Origin: Adiantum capillus-veneris
Lineage: Eukaryota; Streptophyta; Polypodiopsida; Polypodiales; Pteridaceae
Direction of reading: 5' to 3'
Length of the DNA stretch: 64,000 nucleotides
Assembly: GCA_014529385.2 (NCBI GenBank)
Contig: CM043948.1
Span: 79,243,291-79,307,290 of the forward strand
Every line of letters begins with the position of its first letter. Position 1 is the stretch's first letter. Shown here in pieces: positions 12,950 through 23,230 of the stretch. A model generated the notes under the pieces. That model had not been told where the DNA came from, ran no database searches, and saw only the letters and a program-made list of their open reading frames with translations. A program made the translations under genes and the position numbers.

Positions 12950-14413
12950 CTACGTGGCTTCCCTATATGTGGTTCGATACGCCCACAAGGCACCATCCAA
13001 GAAGTCATCCCACAACTTTGTCTTGTTTCTCACCATCTTTCTAATGATGCCTGCAATGACACCATTAGCTTTTTCTACCAAACCATTGGATTGGGGATAG
13101 TAGGGTGTACTATGACGATGTAGAATGTGAAGTTCTTCACAGACCTCTGTGAGCAAGCCCTTTCTAAACCCTGGACCATTATCAGAAACAATCTCCAAAG
13201 GTGTGCCAAATCTACAAAAAATGTGAGTGTAGACAAATTTGCTCATTGTCCTCTCATTTACCTTTGCCACACTTTGTGCTTCTACCCATCTCGTCATGTA
13301 GTCTATGGCCACCAAGATATACGATTTCCCATTTTTAGTCCTAGGCAATGGACCCATAGCATCAATGCCCCATTTTTCAAATGGACCATTTGCAAGGACT
13401 AACTGACGTGAACCATGTAACAGACGCTTGTTTCCATTAATCTGACAGTTGTGACATCTTTTACACCAATGTTGAACATCAATGTGCAAGCTTGGCCAAA
13501 CATATCCGGCAAGCAAAATCTTTTTTGCAGTGAGTTCCTGTGCAAAATGACCACCACACGCTTCCTCATGCAAACCTTTTAGAATGGCTAGGATTTCCTC
13601 AATAGTTCGTACTCTTCTGCACACTTGATCCTTCCCTCTTTGGTAGAGGGATCCTTCTAGGAGGAGATACGTGCTTGCCTTCTTCATGAGTCTACTCTTC
13701 TGAGCCTTCGTGAAGTCTTGTGGAAACTCACCCTCCAAAATGTAGCTAATAATGGGAGTCAATGACTCCAATCCCTGGTATCTCGGTTTCTTGACAATTG
13801 CTGCCACCATGATGACCTGCACTTCTTTCTCAACACATGTAACTGCTTGTTGTGCAAGTAAATCGGCATCTTCATTCTGTTTCCTAGGAATATGATATAG
13901 TTGCACTTCTTCAAATTGATTAAACAATCTACGAATGGCATGAACTTTTGTCCTTAGGCTCTCATTCTTGCATGCCCAAATGCCTAAAATTTTCTTCACA
14001 ATGAGAAGTGCATCCCCTTTTACCATGAGACGTTGTATACCTTGGCCAATACATATCTTTAAACCATGAAGTAGTGTGTCGTATTCTGCTTCATTGTTGC
14101 TAGTTGAACCTGGTAGATTGACCTTCTCTTTCATGACCACCTCTCCACTTGGGTTGAGCAACACTAGCCCTCCCCCTGCTTTTTCTGTGACTCGTCGAAA
14201 AGCTCTATCAAAGAACAAGGTAAAATCATTAGGAATACTTTTAGGTGGTGGCAATGGTAGGGTCTTTGCTTCAGGCACCCAAGGAAACAAATTTTCTGCA
14301 GTGAGAATTACAAAAGGTTTTGGTAGCAAGTAGGATCTAAACTTTCTCACCGCAAACATGAGAGAAAGCATCATGAGTTCTGCCTCTGTGTAGCCTCTCT
14401 CCAAGGCATTCAT
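12950..14413 (-). pseudogene. RNase H end, second RNase H (aRNH) and integrase of Tat-type pol
   Basis: 487 codons are open. Residues ~60-190 form an archaeal-type RNase H with FFDRA, a Glu in SNNEAEYDTLLHGL, GDALLIVKK and the final Asp in NEDADLLAQQA. Residues ~285-480 form the integrase: HH-CC zinc finger (HEEACGGHF...CHNC), catalytic Asp in WGIDAMGPLP, catalytic Asp in IVSDNGPGF, and Glu in QSNGLVEKAN. The catalytic residues are therefore present. The ORF closes with a TAG at 12950-12952, after which the same frame continues. The upstream RT part carries further stops. Confidence 0.85.
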
Positions 14414-16340
14414 GACCCTACTAGCAAAGTAGATGGGTCACATCCTGGTACTGTGGGGATCTTGCTGTAGTAACACAACACCAATTGTTTCCTTCCCAAC
14501 ACTAGAGCTAACAAAGAATGTGTACTCCCAACAAGGAGGCATGAGTGTTGGTAGCTCTGACAAATGACTTTAATGTTACAAAAGTACTCTTTAAGATCAT
14601 CAGACCATGCAAATTCTACTTGTTGTGTCAACGTTTACAAAGTGTGAAGTAACTCCAAGGCTAAGTGAATGAAGCGTGACATATACTTCACCTTTTGAAT
14701 GAATGAGATGACCTCTTTGAGATTCTTGGGTGATGGGAGCTCAATAAGAGCTTTTGCCTTTGAAGGATCCACCTCAATGCCTTTATAGGAAACCTTGTGA
14801 CCAAGCAAGATCACTTCATCCTCACCTATGTGACACTTGTCGGGGTTGAGTTGACCTCACATGTCATAGAGCTTCTTTAAACCTTCTTCTACCCTTTGTA
14901 GATGCAATGATTTTGAGCTATAGATGCAAAAATCATCAATGAACACCCTAATTGACTTTCCAAAGAATGCTTGAAGCACCATGTTCATGAAACGTTGGAA
15001 TGTTGCAGGAGCATTTGTCAGACCAAATGGCATGACTCTAAAAGCATAACAACCCTAAGGAGTGATGAAGGTTGTTTTTAACTGATCTTCCAATGCGATA
15101 CCTATTTGAAAGTAACCCGAGTAGCCATCACACACAGTGTACTTCTCATGACCAGCTACCTCATTTAGTATCTCATCTTGAAATGGGAGGGGAAAGTGAT
15201 CTCTTTTTGTTGCCTCATTGAGTGGACGGTAATCCACGCACACCCTCCACTTGCCATTTTTCTTAGGAGTGACAACAACGGGAGAGACCCACTCTGAATT
15301 CTTCACTGGATAAATGAAACCTGCTGCTAGAAGCTTTCTTACCTCCTTGAGTAAAGCCTGCTCCTTGATGACTCCTAGCCTTCGTAGCTTTTGAACCTTA
15401 GGTGTGGCCTCTGGCTTCAACTCAATTTTGTGTTGAACAACATCTACTCCACGCACATCAGTGTAGTCTTTAGCGAAAAGCCTAGGAAATTTCCTTAGCA
15501 CACCTTTGAGTTCCTCTCTTTCATCCTTTGTAAGTGTTGTAGATAACATACCTTCTAGCATTCTTTCATCTTCCACTTTTTGGTTTTCTTGGGAACCTAC
15601 CTCTTCCAAACCTGGGCAAGAGGTCTCTTGGTTGTTTGGCTTAAACCTTACACCCATACCTTCGATGGAAGACTCCTCTTCAGTAATGCTGCCGCTACTT
15701 TCTCCTTCTGAAGTGCTATTGGTCCATCCTTCCTCCGTCTCACTTTGAGATGATTCTTCATGGAGCTCCTCTTGGCGTTGCTCCTTCATGTCAAAGACAA
15801 CCTTCTTATGATTGTCATTCTTGCAAATTAGTTTTCCACTCTCCCAATCCTGCAAAGCTCTCATTTTCATTAGCCATGGTCTCCCTAGGATAAATGGGTA
15901 ACCGTTTCCTTTGCTAGACATGACATAGAAATCCACTGCCTTCTTAATCCAAAGGCCTCCACAGAGACATTGTTACAAATGCCTACACACCTAGCTTTGC
16001 TATTGTTTGCCATCTTGACTTTAATTTCAGGTGTCTCATGGATGTGCATGCCTAGTTTTTGCATGAGTCCCTCTGTCATGATGCAAATTTGTGCACCCCC
16101 ATCCACTAGACCTTTCCTAACCAATCTTTCTTTGATGTAACAATCTAGCACAGGTGTAATATCCTCATTCATTTCAGCATGTGCAATTTTTACAACAGGC
16201 ACACTCTCTTTTACCTTTCTCCTAGTGCTAACTGCCTTTGTTAAATCCCTCCTAACTTGTGGGCATAATGCAAGAAACTGAGGCCATGAGATATCAGGAC
16301 CCTTACCTCTCATGTCTTCCAATAGGTTGTATGGAGCCAT
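14414..16340 (-). pseudogene. Protease and reverse transcriptase of Tat-type pol
   Basis: The protease region (16340-15885) has the active-site-like VDGGAQICIM and a linker rich in Glu/Ser. RT starts at about 15400 with the motifs WVSPVVVTPKKNGKWRVCVD and YRPLNEATKRDHFPLP, and ends in the FIDD form of the YxDD box at about 14955. A frameshift separates protease and RT near 15900. A Trp codon is changed to TAG at 15055-15057 and a TGA lies at about 14857. The first RNase H follows at about 14630-14413 and is poorly preserved. Confidence 0.8.
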
Positions 16341-16421
16341 ACCATGTCCAAGAGGGAAGTCTTGGAGATTGATACAACGTCGAGTCCTCTTAGCTTCCTT
16401 GGTCTCCTTTGCCTTCTTTTC

Positions 16422-17477
16422 TCATCCATTGTCACTTTGTGATGTGACACCTTCTTTCTCTTTACCTTTTCCTCGGCCACGCTTAATTCCATTTGCTTCC
16501 ATGTCAACCTCATTTGAGTTTGTCACCTCTACTACATGCACATTTGGGTCTGGCAAAGGTGGAACTCCTTCCACTCCTTGTGGAGGTGGTCTTGCTCCAT
16601 TTGGCCTTTGTAGTAGCCGTGGTTGCTGACTAGTTCCTTCTCCTGCATTTATCACTGGGTAATTCAAGTTAGGTCTCCCTGGCTCCCCACTGGTCCAAGG
16701 ACAATTATACATCCCATGTTCAGACTCACCGCAATTCCAACATTGCAAGACTCTCCTAGGTCGTGAATCTTGCTCTTCAGACTTCTTTGCTTGTCCCTTT
16801 GGACCTACAGCTTGTGCAAGGTGAATTGACAAGCTGCTTAAAGATTCATTTAACTTCTCAATCACTTCCATCGTTACCTCAGGAAGCTCCCTAGATGTTG
16901 ATGCTTGTGACTTACCTTTGGGTCTAAGACCTTCTATCGGAACCTCCCCCCTTAAGCACTTGAGTTTCCTATATTTCTCAACAGCCCTAGTTTCAGCTGC
17001 TTCAAAGGTAGCAGGTGCACCGGCCTCAACTTTTATCTTAAGGTCAGGAAAGAGTCCGGCTATGAACCTCTCCTTCTTTAGGAACTCTGCACCATCACCA
17101 GGGTTAGCAACATTTCTCACCCATATAGCCCAAAGACGTAGAAACTCTTGCTTGTACAAGTAGTAGTCATCTAAGTCTTTTTGCTTATGAGAAACAATGT
17201 CTTGCCATAGCTTTTGAGCGTTTTGGGGGTCAAAGAAGTATCTCTTGAAATGATTCACAACTTCCGTGTAATTCCCTTTAACTTCCTCAGGCAAAGAGTC
17301 AAACCAAGTGCTCGCATCTTTCCTAAGGACCACCTCAAACATCTCTACACGTTCTTGATCAGTTACTATCCTCTTGATACGACAAGACATCTTGAAATTT
17401 GCTAAAAATAATTTTGCATCCTCTCCAGGCTCTCCAAAGAAAAGAGGATATCCGGACATTTGGCGTTGGGCCTCCAT
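16422..17477 (-). CDS. Gag of the Tat-type element
   Basis: About 351 codons, starting at MEAQRQM (an upstream ATG is in frame at 17504). The N-terminal half has the plant Ty3 Gag core (FFGEPGEDAKLFLANF, WFDSLPEEVKGNY, HFKRYFF). A CCHC zinc knuckle, CWNCGESEHGMYNC, lies at ~250-263, and the C-terminal region is Pro/Gly-rich. It is the only intact coding unit of this element. The following protease lies in another frame, as is usual for gag/pol frameshifting or for decay. Confidence 0.8.
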   Translation of the reverse strand: MEAQRQMSGYPLFFGEPGEDAKLFLANFKMSCRIKRIVTDQERVEMFEVVLRKDASTWFDSLPEEVKGNYTEVVNHFKRYFFDPQNAQKLWQDIVSHKQKDLDDYYLYKQEFLRLWAIWVRNVANPGDGAEFLKKERFIAGLFPDLKIKVEAGAPATFEAAETRAVEKYRKLKCLRGEVPIEGLRPKGKSQASTSRELPEVTMEVIEKLNESLSSLSIHLAQAVGPKGQAKKSEEQDSRPRRVLQCWNCGESEHGMYNCPWTSGEPGRPNLNYPVINAGEGTSQQPRLLQRPNGARPPPQGVEGVPPLPDPNVHVVEVTNSNEVDMEANGIKRGRGKGKEKEGVTSQSDNG

Positions 17478-17562
17478 TGAATCGGTTTCAAAGTGACAAC
17501 ACATTTTTGTTTTTCTTTCTTAAAAAATTTACACAATAATGTTTTCTAAAGTGCAATCTATT

Positions 17563-17781
17563 CTACAACAAAATAAAAATATTCACATCAAATGACCTAT
17601 GATAATCAATAAGAGGCAGGATGACAGGGTTTGGTGATGCGAGAATTTCTCCTACTCTTTGGGCACCAAACATGAACACCATACGTTGTTGAAAATGGAT
17701 TTTTCTACTAATTGCAATGTTTATTCTAATGTGTGGAGTGAAATGAAAGGGGAAAACCTCTATTCTTGGGCCATTATCCAT
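17563..17781 (-). CDS. Small leader ORF A (72 codons), paralogue of the ORF next to it
   Basis: Lies in the leader of the Tat-type element between the primer site and gag. The last 49 residues align without gaps to those of the ORF at 17803-18015, with about 23 identities, including an ASxNPxIxPLIxY block and the ending SxDVxIFxL. The two ORFs are in the same frame, one 240-nt (80-codon) period apart. I do not know this peptide; no domain or signal peptide is recognised. Confidence 0.4.
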   Translation of the reverse strand: MDNGPRIEVFPFHFTPHIRINIAISRKIHFQQRMVFMFGAQRVGEILASPNPVILPLIDYHRSFDVNIFILL

Positions 17782-17802
17782 GGTCTATGCATGACCTAAT
17801 TC

Positions 17803-18015
17803 TTAAAACAAAAAAAAAATATAGACGTCCAAACTAAGGTCGTACCTAATAAGAGGCACAATAAAAGGATTTACTGATGCGTTTATCTCTGCCAACCTAA
17901 GAGGACCTAAAATTCTACGAATTACACGTTGAAATTGCAACTTAGTACTAACAATTATGTGTACCTTTTGCCTTGCAATGGGAATGAAGGGATCATACAA
18001 ATTCTCGTGATTCAT
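17803..18015 (-). CDS. Small leader ORF B (70 codons), upstream paralogue
   Basis: First ORF after the primer site on the minus strand, starting MNHENLYDPF and ending LDVYIFFLF. It shares the ASxNPxIxPLIxY block and spacing with ORF A. Nucleotide similarity between the two units is much lower than expected for a recent duplication, yet both frames remain open with matched ends. That would fit selection on the peptide. It could also be chance in a low-stop region. Confidence 0.4.
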   Translation of the reverse strand: MNHENLYDPFIPIARQKVHIIVSTKLQFQRVIRRILGPLRLAEINASVNPFIVPLIRYDLSLDVYIFFLF

Positions 18016-18070
18016 GCAAGCTACTTGATTATGCTAAAGGTTGAGCCTTCACAAAAATACACAAGCCGTC

Positions 18071-18089
18071 CTCAGTGGGGGCACCAATT
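18071..18089 (-). other. Primer binding site of the Tat-type element
   Basis: The minus strand reads TTGGTGCCCCCACTGAGG directly after the LTR end CCGCCTCA (18090). It starts with TGG, as expected for pairing with the CCA end of a tRNA. It is not the initiator-Met type used by the other elements here, and the priming tRNA is not identified. Confidence 0.6.
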
Positions 18090-18368
18090 TGAGGCGGTCC
18101 GGGGCGGGCAACAAGAAGAGCGGCCTCTAAACACCCTTCGAGGCTCCCGTGCTGCTCAATTGGGGCTGGGACAAGCACAATCAGAGACAACAACAACCCA
18201 CAGCCAGAAACCAAAGAAGAAAAGGGGCACCACCTAGTTGTAGATGCGAACTAGAATGCACGTGATATCTCCTTGTACTCAAACGCACAAAGAGATGGAA
18301 ATGGAAGATAGCCACACACACCAAACACAAACATTCACCACGCCAGAGAGAGGTAAAGAGCACAAATC
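18090..18368 (-). repeat. Truncated 5' LTR of the Tat-type element
   Basis: Matches 9752-10030 nearly base for base, then stops abruptly after CACAAATC at 18368, where the sequence changes to the gag of another Ty3 element. About 2.3 kb of LTR is missing. Confidence 0.85.
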
Positions 18369-19004
18369 CTCGCATCTATAATAGAGATCTTGCTCTCCAT
18401 TATTATACTTGTATAACCTCAGGTAGACATTATCCGTGTTGATTCGCATCGTTTCGTTTTCTCGCCTTAATTTCACATTCTGTAAGCTCATTGTTGGAGC
18501 CCTTTCCTCATGTTCCTCGTCTATTTTGGCTTTTGTGCCCATCAATCCCCACTTGTCTACAATGTTAGGATTTAGGACTACCAAATACATGATACCCTCG
18601 TCATCTAGGTACCTGTCTCCGCTATAGCTTACAGGCACTAAGTCCCTGAACTCGCTTGGTCTATCTTCTATTTTCACACAGTAGCGGTCCATACTGTCTT
18701 TGTATATCTTGGCACCTTGCTTGTTGTCATATTGATACTTGATGAACAATAGCTTTAGCATGGCCGAGGGGTCTGATGGTCCTGCTGCCATGTTTTCTCT
18801 CTCGTTTAGTTTTATTTGCCCCAAGTGTTCTGTGAAGCACTCAGAAGATCTCTCTGAAGAAGTATCGGAAATGACTTCTTCAAGGATCGGTTCCAATGGG
18901 CGTACTATCCCTTGGTATACACTCTCCTCCGTTGACGCGACACTCGTTTGATCCACTAAATTTAGGTGTCTGGTGTTGATTTGTTTTCCCGATCTCAAAA
19001 ACAT
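18369..19004 (-). pseudogene. N-terminal gag fragment of a second Ty3 element
   Basis: Begins MFLRSGKQIN at 19004, a start reminiscent of plant Ty3 Gag leaders, and runs about 212 codons before the junction with the Tat-type LTR at 18368. The sequence is acidic and Ser/Glu-rich, and no zinc knuckle remains. The reading frame continues by chance some 30 codons into the foreign LTR. It is preceded by a 1.5-kb leader, a tRNA-Asp-like primer site and its own LTR (20540-21450). Confidence 0.55.
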
Positions 19005-20521
19005 GAAGAAAGTGGGATTTACTAACCAAATCCAAACCTCTTACCTGGAGATGGACAAATCTTTCAATTCCGGCGACTGCATGGGCTGTTACTTGACCGG
19101 TCTCTGCAAATGAATACACTGGATGGCTATGAGATCACTGTATCATTCCAACTGTTAGCAGATTCAACACTTCAAAATGATCTTAACACAATTTTGCTTG
19201 CAGATTATTGACAATATGTCCAATTTGAGTTTTGAAAACTCCTGGTATCTTGTGTAACCTAGGTTTATGATCAGGTCAAAAATGAGCTAGATCTGGGCCA
19301 GAGGTACATCGATCGCGATCATACTTCTGGGTCTAAATCAGATGAAACTTTACCAGCTTGTTCACTAGGCTATTTTAAGACTACCTGCCAGACACTTTTG
19401 TATTTGGACTCAAAAAAGTCAAGTTTTTATCATTTCTTGATTGGAAGTGCCTGTTTCTTCCATATTTATCAGTTTGACTGGATTTTGATATTTGATTTGG
19501 GATTTGAAGGATACCAGGGGTTGTTCTGTGTACAGGCTATTCCTCTGTATGGTTCCTTCCCAGTTTTGATGTGTTTTGGTCAACTAAAAGGAAATTTCTA
19601 AACCAGTTTAGCAATTTTTGACTTGGATCTGTATTCAGGTGGTTTGATAGGTATCTTGAGGCTTCTGGCTCTAGGTCCTTTAGAATTTTATGTTTGTAGA
19701 CACCTGGGGATTCCACATATGAAATTTGGTCAAAATCTGGCACTTAGGTGCACCGATCGCGATCGTACTTCTGAGTCCAAATCAGACCAAATTTGGCATG
19801 CTTGTAGACACTGATGTTTCAAGGCTATGCCCCAAGTCTTTTTGCATTTGGATCACCAAAAGTCAAGATTTTGCAGTTTCTGGGTCTGTCAGACTAGTTT
19901 TACGCAAGTGGCCTGATTCCCTTGATTTTTGATGTTTTTGGGTGTGGTTGCTTTAGACAAACTTGTTTAGAATCTTATCAGAAAGGCACATGTCAAATCT
20001 TGTTCACTTATGAGACTGAGGTACACCGATCGCGATCATAGTACCAGAGCCAAATCTGATGAAATTTTGTCTGCTCCCTCTGACAAGTGTTTCGTAGTGT
20101 TTTGTGCTACCACTCTGTTGTTTGAATCAATGTTAGCCCTGTTTGGTCAGATTTTCAGAATTTCAGAGTCTTATGGCTTTTTTGGCCAAGGTTATGGTTT
20201 TCTGGTTCTTCGACTCTAACTTTTGCCCCAATCTGATTGGAATGTGAATTGCTTATCCTACTCCTAAGTAACGACGGATTTCGGGTGAGATTTCAGTACT
20301 CAATCGAATTAGAGAAATTGAAGAGCAAAAATGCTTAAACACGTTCACTCACAGCTCCCTAAATCTCCTAAGAGAGGATCTGGCCGGTCCACTGGCTCTA
20401 GATTCCCCTAGGCCCTAAACTCTTGTCTAGCAGGCTAACTGAGGTGTAAAATGGATTTGTGGATTGATCTTTTTTAAGGAGTCTAACTGCGCACTTGGTC
20501 ACTCATCACCTAAGGTGCATT
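19005..20521 (-). other. Long Ty3 leader with imperfect tandem repeats and CGATCGCGATC palindromes
   Basis: Non-coding. Three diverged repeat units start at about 19300, 19745 and 20018 on the plus strand. Each opens with a GGTRCAYCGATCGCGATC-like block followed by CTT/ACC, GAG/GGT, CYAAATC. A fourth palindrome lies in the adjacent LTR at 20872-20885. No ORF with recognisable similarity is seen. Confidence 0.65.
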
Positions 20522-20539
20522 CCACGGCAATGGCGCCAA
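20522..20539 (-). other. Primer binding site, tRNA-Asp-like
   Basis: The minus strand reads TTGGCGCCATTGCCGTGG directly after the LTR. This closely resembles the tRNA-Asp-complementary primer site of Athila/Tat-type elements. Confidence 0.6.
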
Positions 20540-21450
20540 TGTTTGCGGGTCGCCGCGACAGACGTCCATAGCATAGCTCTCAAGCATCAACATATTTATC
20601 AATACAGGGGAAGCGACTCGGATGAGGCATGCAAACTCACTAGGTTGTCACGCCTAATGAAGTGAACTCGATGAGATGTATCTACTAATTCTACAAGTAA
20701 ATCAAACGCATCATCGCCAAGTAATCTGACTATGTCCTTCTACCCATCTCTATAATCGTCATGCCCGTTTACCATGCAAATCTATTCGGAATCGCACGAA
20801 ACTTGAAGGGAAGCTTCAGGGGATTATTAGGATCATATCCTATCACTATCACAGCATTCTAGAGAGGTACCACGATCGCGATCGTTTGTTCCAAAGTTAA
20901 CAAAAACAACAAACAGTTGATCCTAATGGGTCGTTTTAGGGTCCCTAAAGCCCCTCCTAGGGTCGAAACGACATAAAACACGCATATAAACACTCAAAAC
21001 AACGATTTAAAGCCTCAAACACGTAGTCGAAAACCTTCACCGAATCTTGAATGATTATACTTGAAGGAAAGAGCAAGAGGAGAGGAACACAATGCAATAT
21101 TCAAAACTGAATTTGGATTACAGTAGCCGCAATGGCGAAGATTACAAGTTTGAACGAGAAGGAGCTCTCATTCGTACGCTGTCTTCTCAGTTTTTCCTCC
21201 AAAAATATTATCCAAAACTTACAGAAAATTACCTTTATAGATTAGGTCTTTGCAAAAATGGCTTGTCCGGCCATAAGCCCCTAATCTTAAAACTGGCTCT
21301 CTAATATACAATTGCTCCCAAAAGAATAATCATACATCCTTGACAATTTCCCGGCTTAGAGATTCTTCTTTACAAAATAATTTTACAATGGTTTCTCAGG
21401 AAATTATGGTCCTTCTGGCCACGGCCGCTTGTTGCCTCTTCCGCCAAACA
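20540..21450 (-). repeat. 5' LTR of the second Ty3 element (911 bp)
   Basis: Bounded by TGTTTG (20540) and CAAACA (21450), a perfect inverted terminus. The primer site abuts its inner edge and right-arm unique sequence abuts its outer edge. The left arm shows the uninterrupted sequence across this point (near 9448), so the LTR marks an insertion into the right arm. The other LTR and the far flank are missing. Confidence 0.75.
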
Positions 21451-22013
21451 ATTATGTAAGGAGAGAGCAGCTCAAATGGTATTTGGAAAGATTATGTTTT
21501 CTCATAAATTTTGACTATATGTCAAAGGAAGACTATGGACCATTATGTTTTGCAGAGCAGAGAGGTACAATAAATTGGGCAAATTGGTTGTATGACAAAA
21601 TTCTAGCTGAGGTTTACATGTCAGATAAAAGAAAGGCTCATAACTGCAGTAGGTTATCTACATTTTTAGCAGCTATGTTCAGTTTTCCACACAAATATTT
21701 CAGTGAACATAAGGGTGCAGATGAGCAAACAGGTGCTAGTCTGTTGGGCAGAACAGAGGTGTTAAAGGAGGATGAAAATTCAAGACAAAAAGTAGAGCTG
21801 CCAATAGATGTGCAGGAAAATCAAGAGAAGATATCCTTTATCTTTTTTGTAAAAGCAAGATATTCAGAGGAGGAAGCATTAACGGTTGTGCAAAATACAG
21901 AAATGATTGAATCCATGAAGAATTCGGATGCTCCAATCATTACATCTAACGAGAAAGTGCAAACAACAACCAAATTGGGAAAGGTCTTCACATTGCACTA
22001 TGCATCATGCTAG
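21451..22013 (+). CDS. Unidentified ORF, intact but 5'-truncated (right-arm copy)
   Basis: About 187 codons are open from the LTR boundary to a TAG at 22011-22013. It encodes REQLKWYLERLCFL, KEDYGPLCFAEQ, NWANWLYDK, a Lys/Glu-rich middle and a HYASC terminus. The frame disrupted in the left arm is intact here. The first in-frame ATG is MSKEDY, about 75 nt inside the arm, because the real 5' end was removed by the LTR insertion. No family is recognised. It could belong to an older transposon whose remnants make up the arms. Confidence 0.4.
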
Positions 22014-22047
22014 TGTTAGCTATCGCACGACTGACAACCCCTGTTTC

Positions 22048-22260
22048 CAGGGATTCCATTAACGTAATCACGATCGGGTGATTACGTAAATAACTATAGT
22101 ATTTACACAAAAAATCATGTGATCACGTTAATTGTTAACGTGACGTTGATTTTGACCTGCAAAAACCAATAGAGCCGGTTAGCCCTTTGGGTTTTTTCAT
22201 TTTCTCTACGGGGCCCGCCGGGCTTTTTTATTTACCCGGCGGGCCCGCTAAGAAAATGAA
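22048..22260. repeat. Left terminal and subterminal region of the hAT, with GC-rich hairpin
   Basis: The CAGGGATT terminus is followed by TTACGTAAT- and TGATCAC-type palindromes that recur at the right end (30160-30272). A perfect 12-bp inverted repeat, GGGCCCGCCGGG (22211-22222) with CCCGGCGGGCCC (22235-22246), encloses a 12-nt T-rich loop. A related GCCCGGCGGG follows at about 22265. The right end has similar but weaker CGGGCCCG blocks at 30010-30030 and 30105-30140. Confidence 0.75.
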
Positions 22261-23230
22261 AAAGCCCGGCGGGAGTAATTATATATAGTAAATAGTGTGC
22301 TAACCCCGGTCTTTTAGCTAGGCAAACCTTGGGGAGTGTATCCAAGTGCCACGTATTGTCATCTCCTTGTGAATTGACCTAAGGTTACAGTCACAGGTCC
22401 TTTTTTTGGGCCGAACGTGATTCTTAATTCGGTAACCACTTCTAAAAAATTTTAATTCGTTTACCAACATAAAGGTATGAAACCAAAACAACTGAAAACT
22501 TGGAGAATCGTGCTCATTGCGAAGAAGCCATTGCTCCAAATGAGGGCTGTAATTGGTTTTAGAAGATGAGCATATATAAATGAAGAGTCGATAGTCAAGG
22601 GTCGGATGTCCTCTACTAGTGTACTGGGCATATAAAGATCCTTGAAGTCTTGCATTTGAGTTGATTTACAATATAAGAGCTATAACCCTTGATTGGGTTA
22701 AAATAGCTTTTATATATTGAATTGCTTGCATGGGTGGGCTACAATCCTTCACTACGTACAAGTAGTCCCCAATTGGGTGATTATATTGAAGATTTATTTG
22801 CGTTAATTCATGCATTGGTTTATACAGAGAGTGCATTATATATTACGATAGATTATTACTGCATGAAATGACCAAATATATATTTTATTGCTTTCGTTTT
22901 TTTTTGTAGCAAATGAAATTAGATGTGTCTTATTGTTTGCAAATCAAAGTGGACATATAAATAATCATTATAATAATATTTTCATAGAGAGATTCATGGC
23001 ATTGTTATGGTTATTACGCTATGTATAGACTACATTGCAATGTGTATGGTTGCTCACAATATAGGTGATCGATATGTGGATTGACTAGCGTGCATTGAAA
23101 ATCTCATATTGTGCATCATGGTTACTTTTATATTGAATGGTTTTTAAATTATAATATATATAAAAAATGAAAAAAATGTTTTCAGAACTGAACATCTTGT
23201 TCTTTTCTCTTGAGTTTTAATTTAAAAGCA

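Larger units (their letters stand above)
9752..18368 (-). mobile_element. Tat-clade Ty3 LTR retrotransposon with dual RNase H, 5' LTR truncated
   Basis: The order on the minus strand is a 5' LTR remnant (18368-18090), a primer site, a leader with two duplicated small ORFs, gag, protease, RT, RNase H, a second archaeal-type RNase H, integrase, a polypurine tract and a complete 3' LTR (12318-9752). The second RNase H placed between the first and the integrase is the hallmark of the Tat/Ogre group. At least three in-frame stops (15055-15057, about 14857, 12950-12952) make this copy non-functional. The 5' LTR keeps only about 280 of about 2567 bp and is fused at 18368/18369 to a different Ty3 element. 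Confidence 0.85.
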
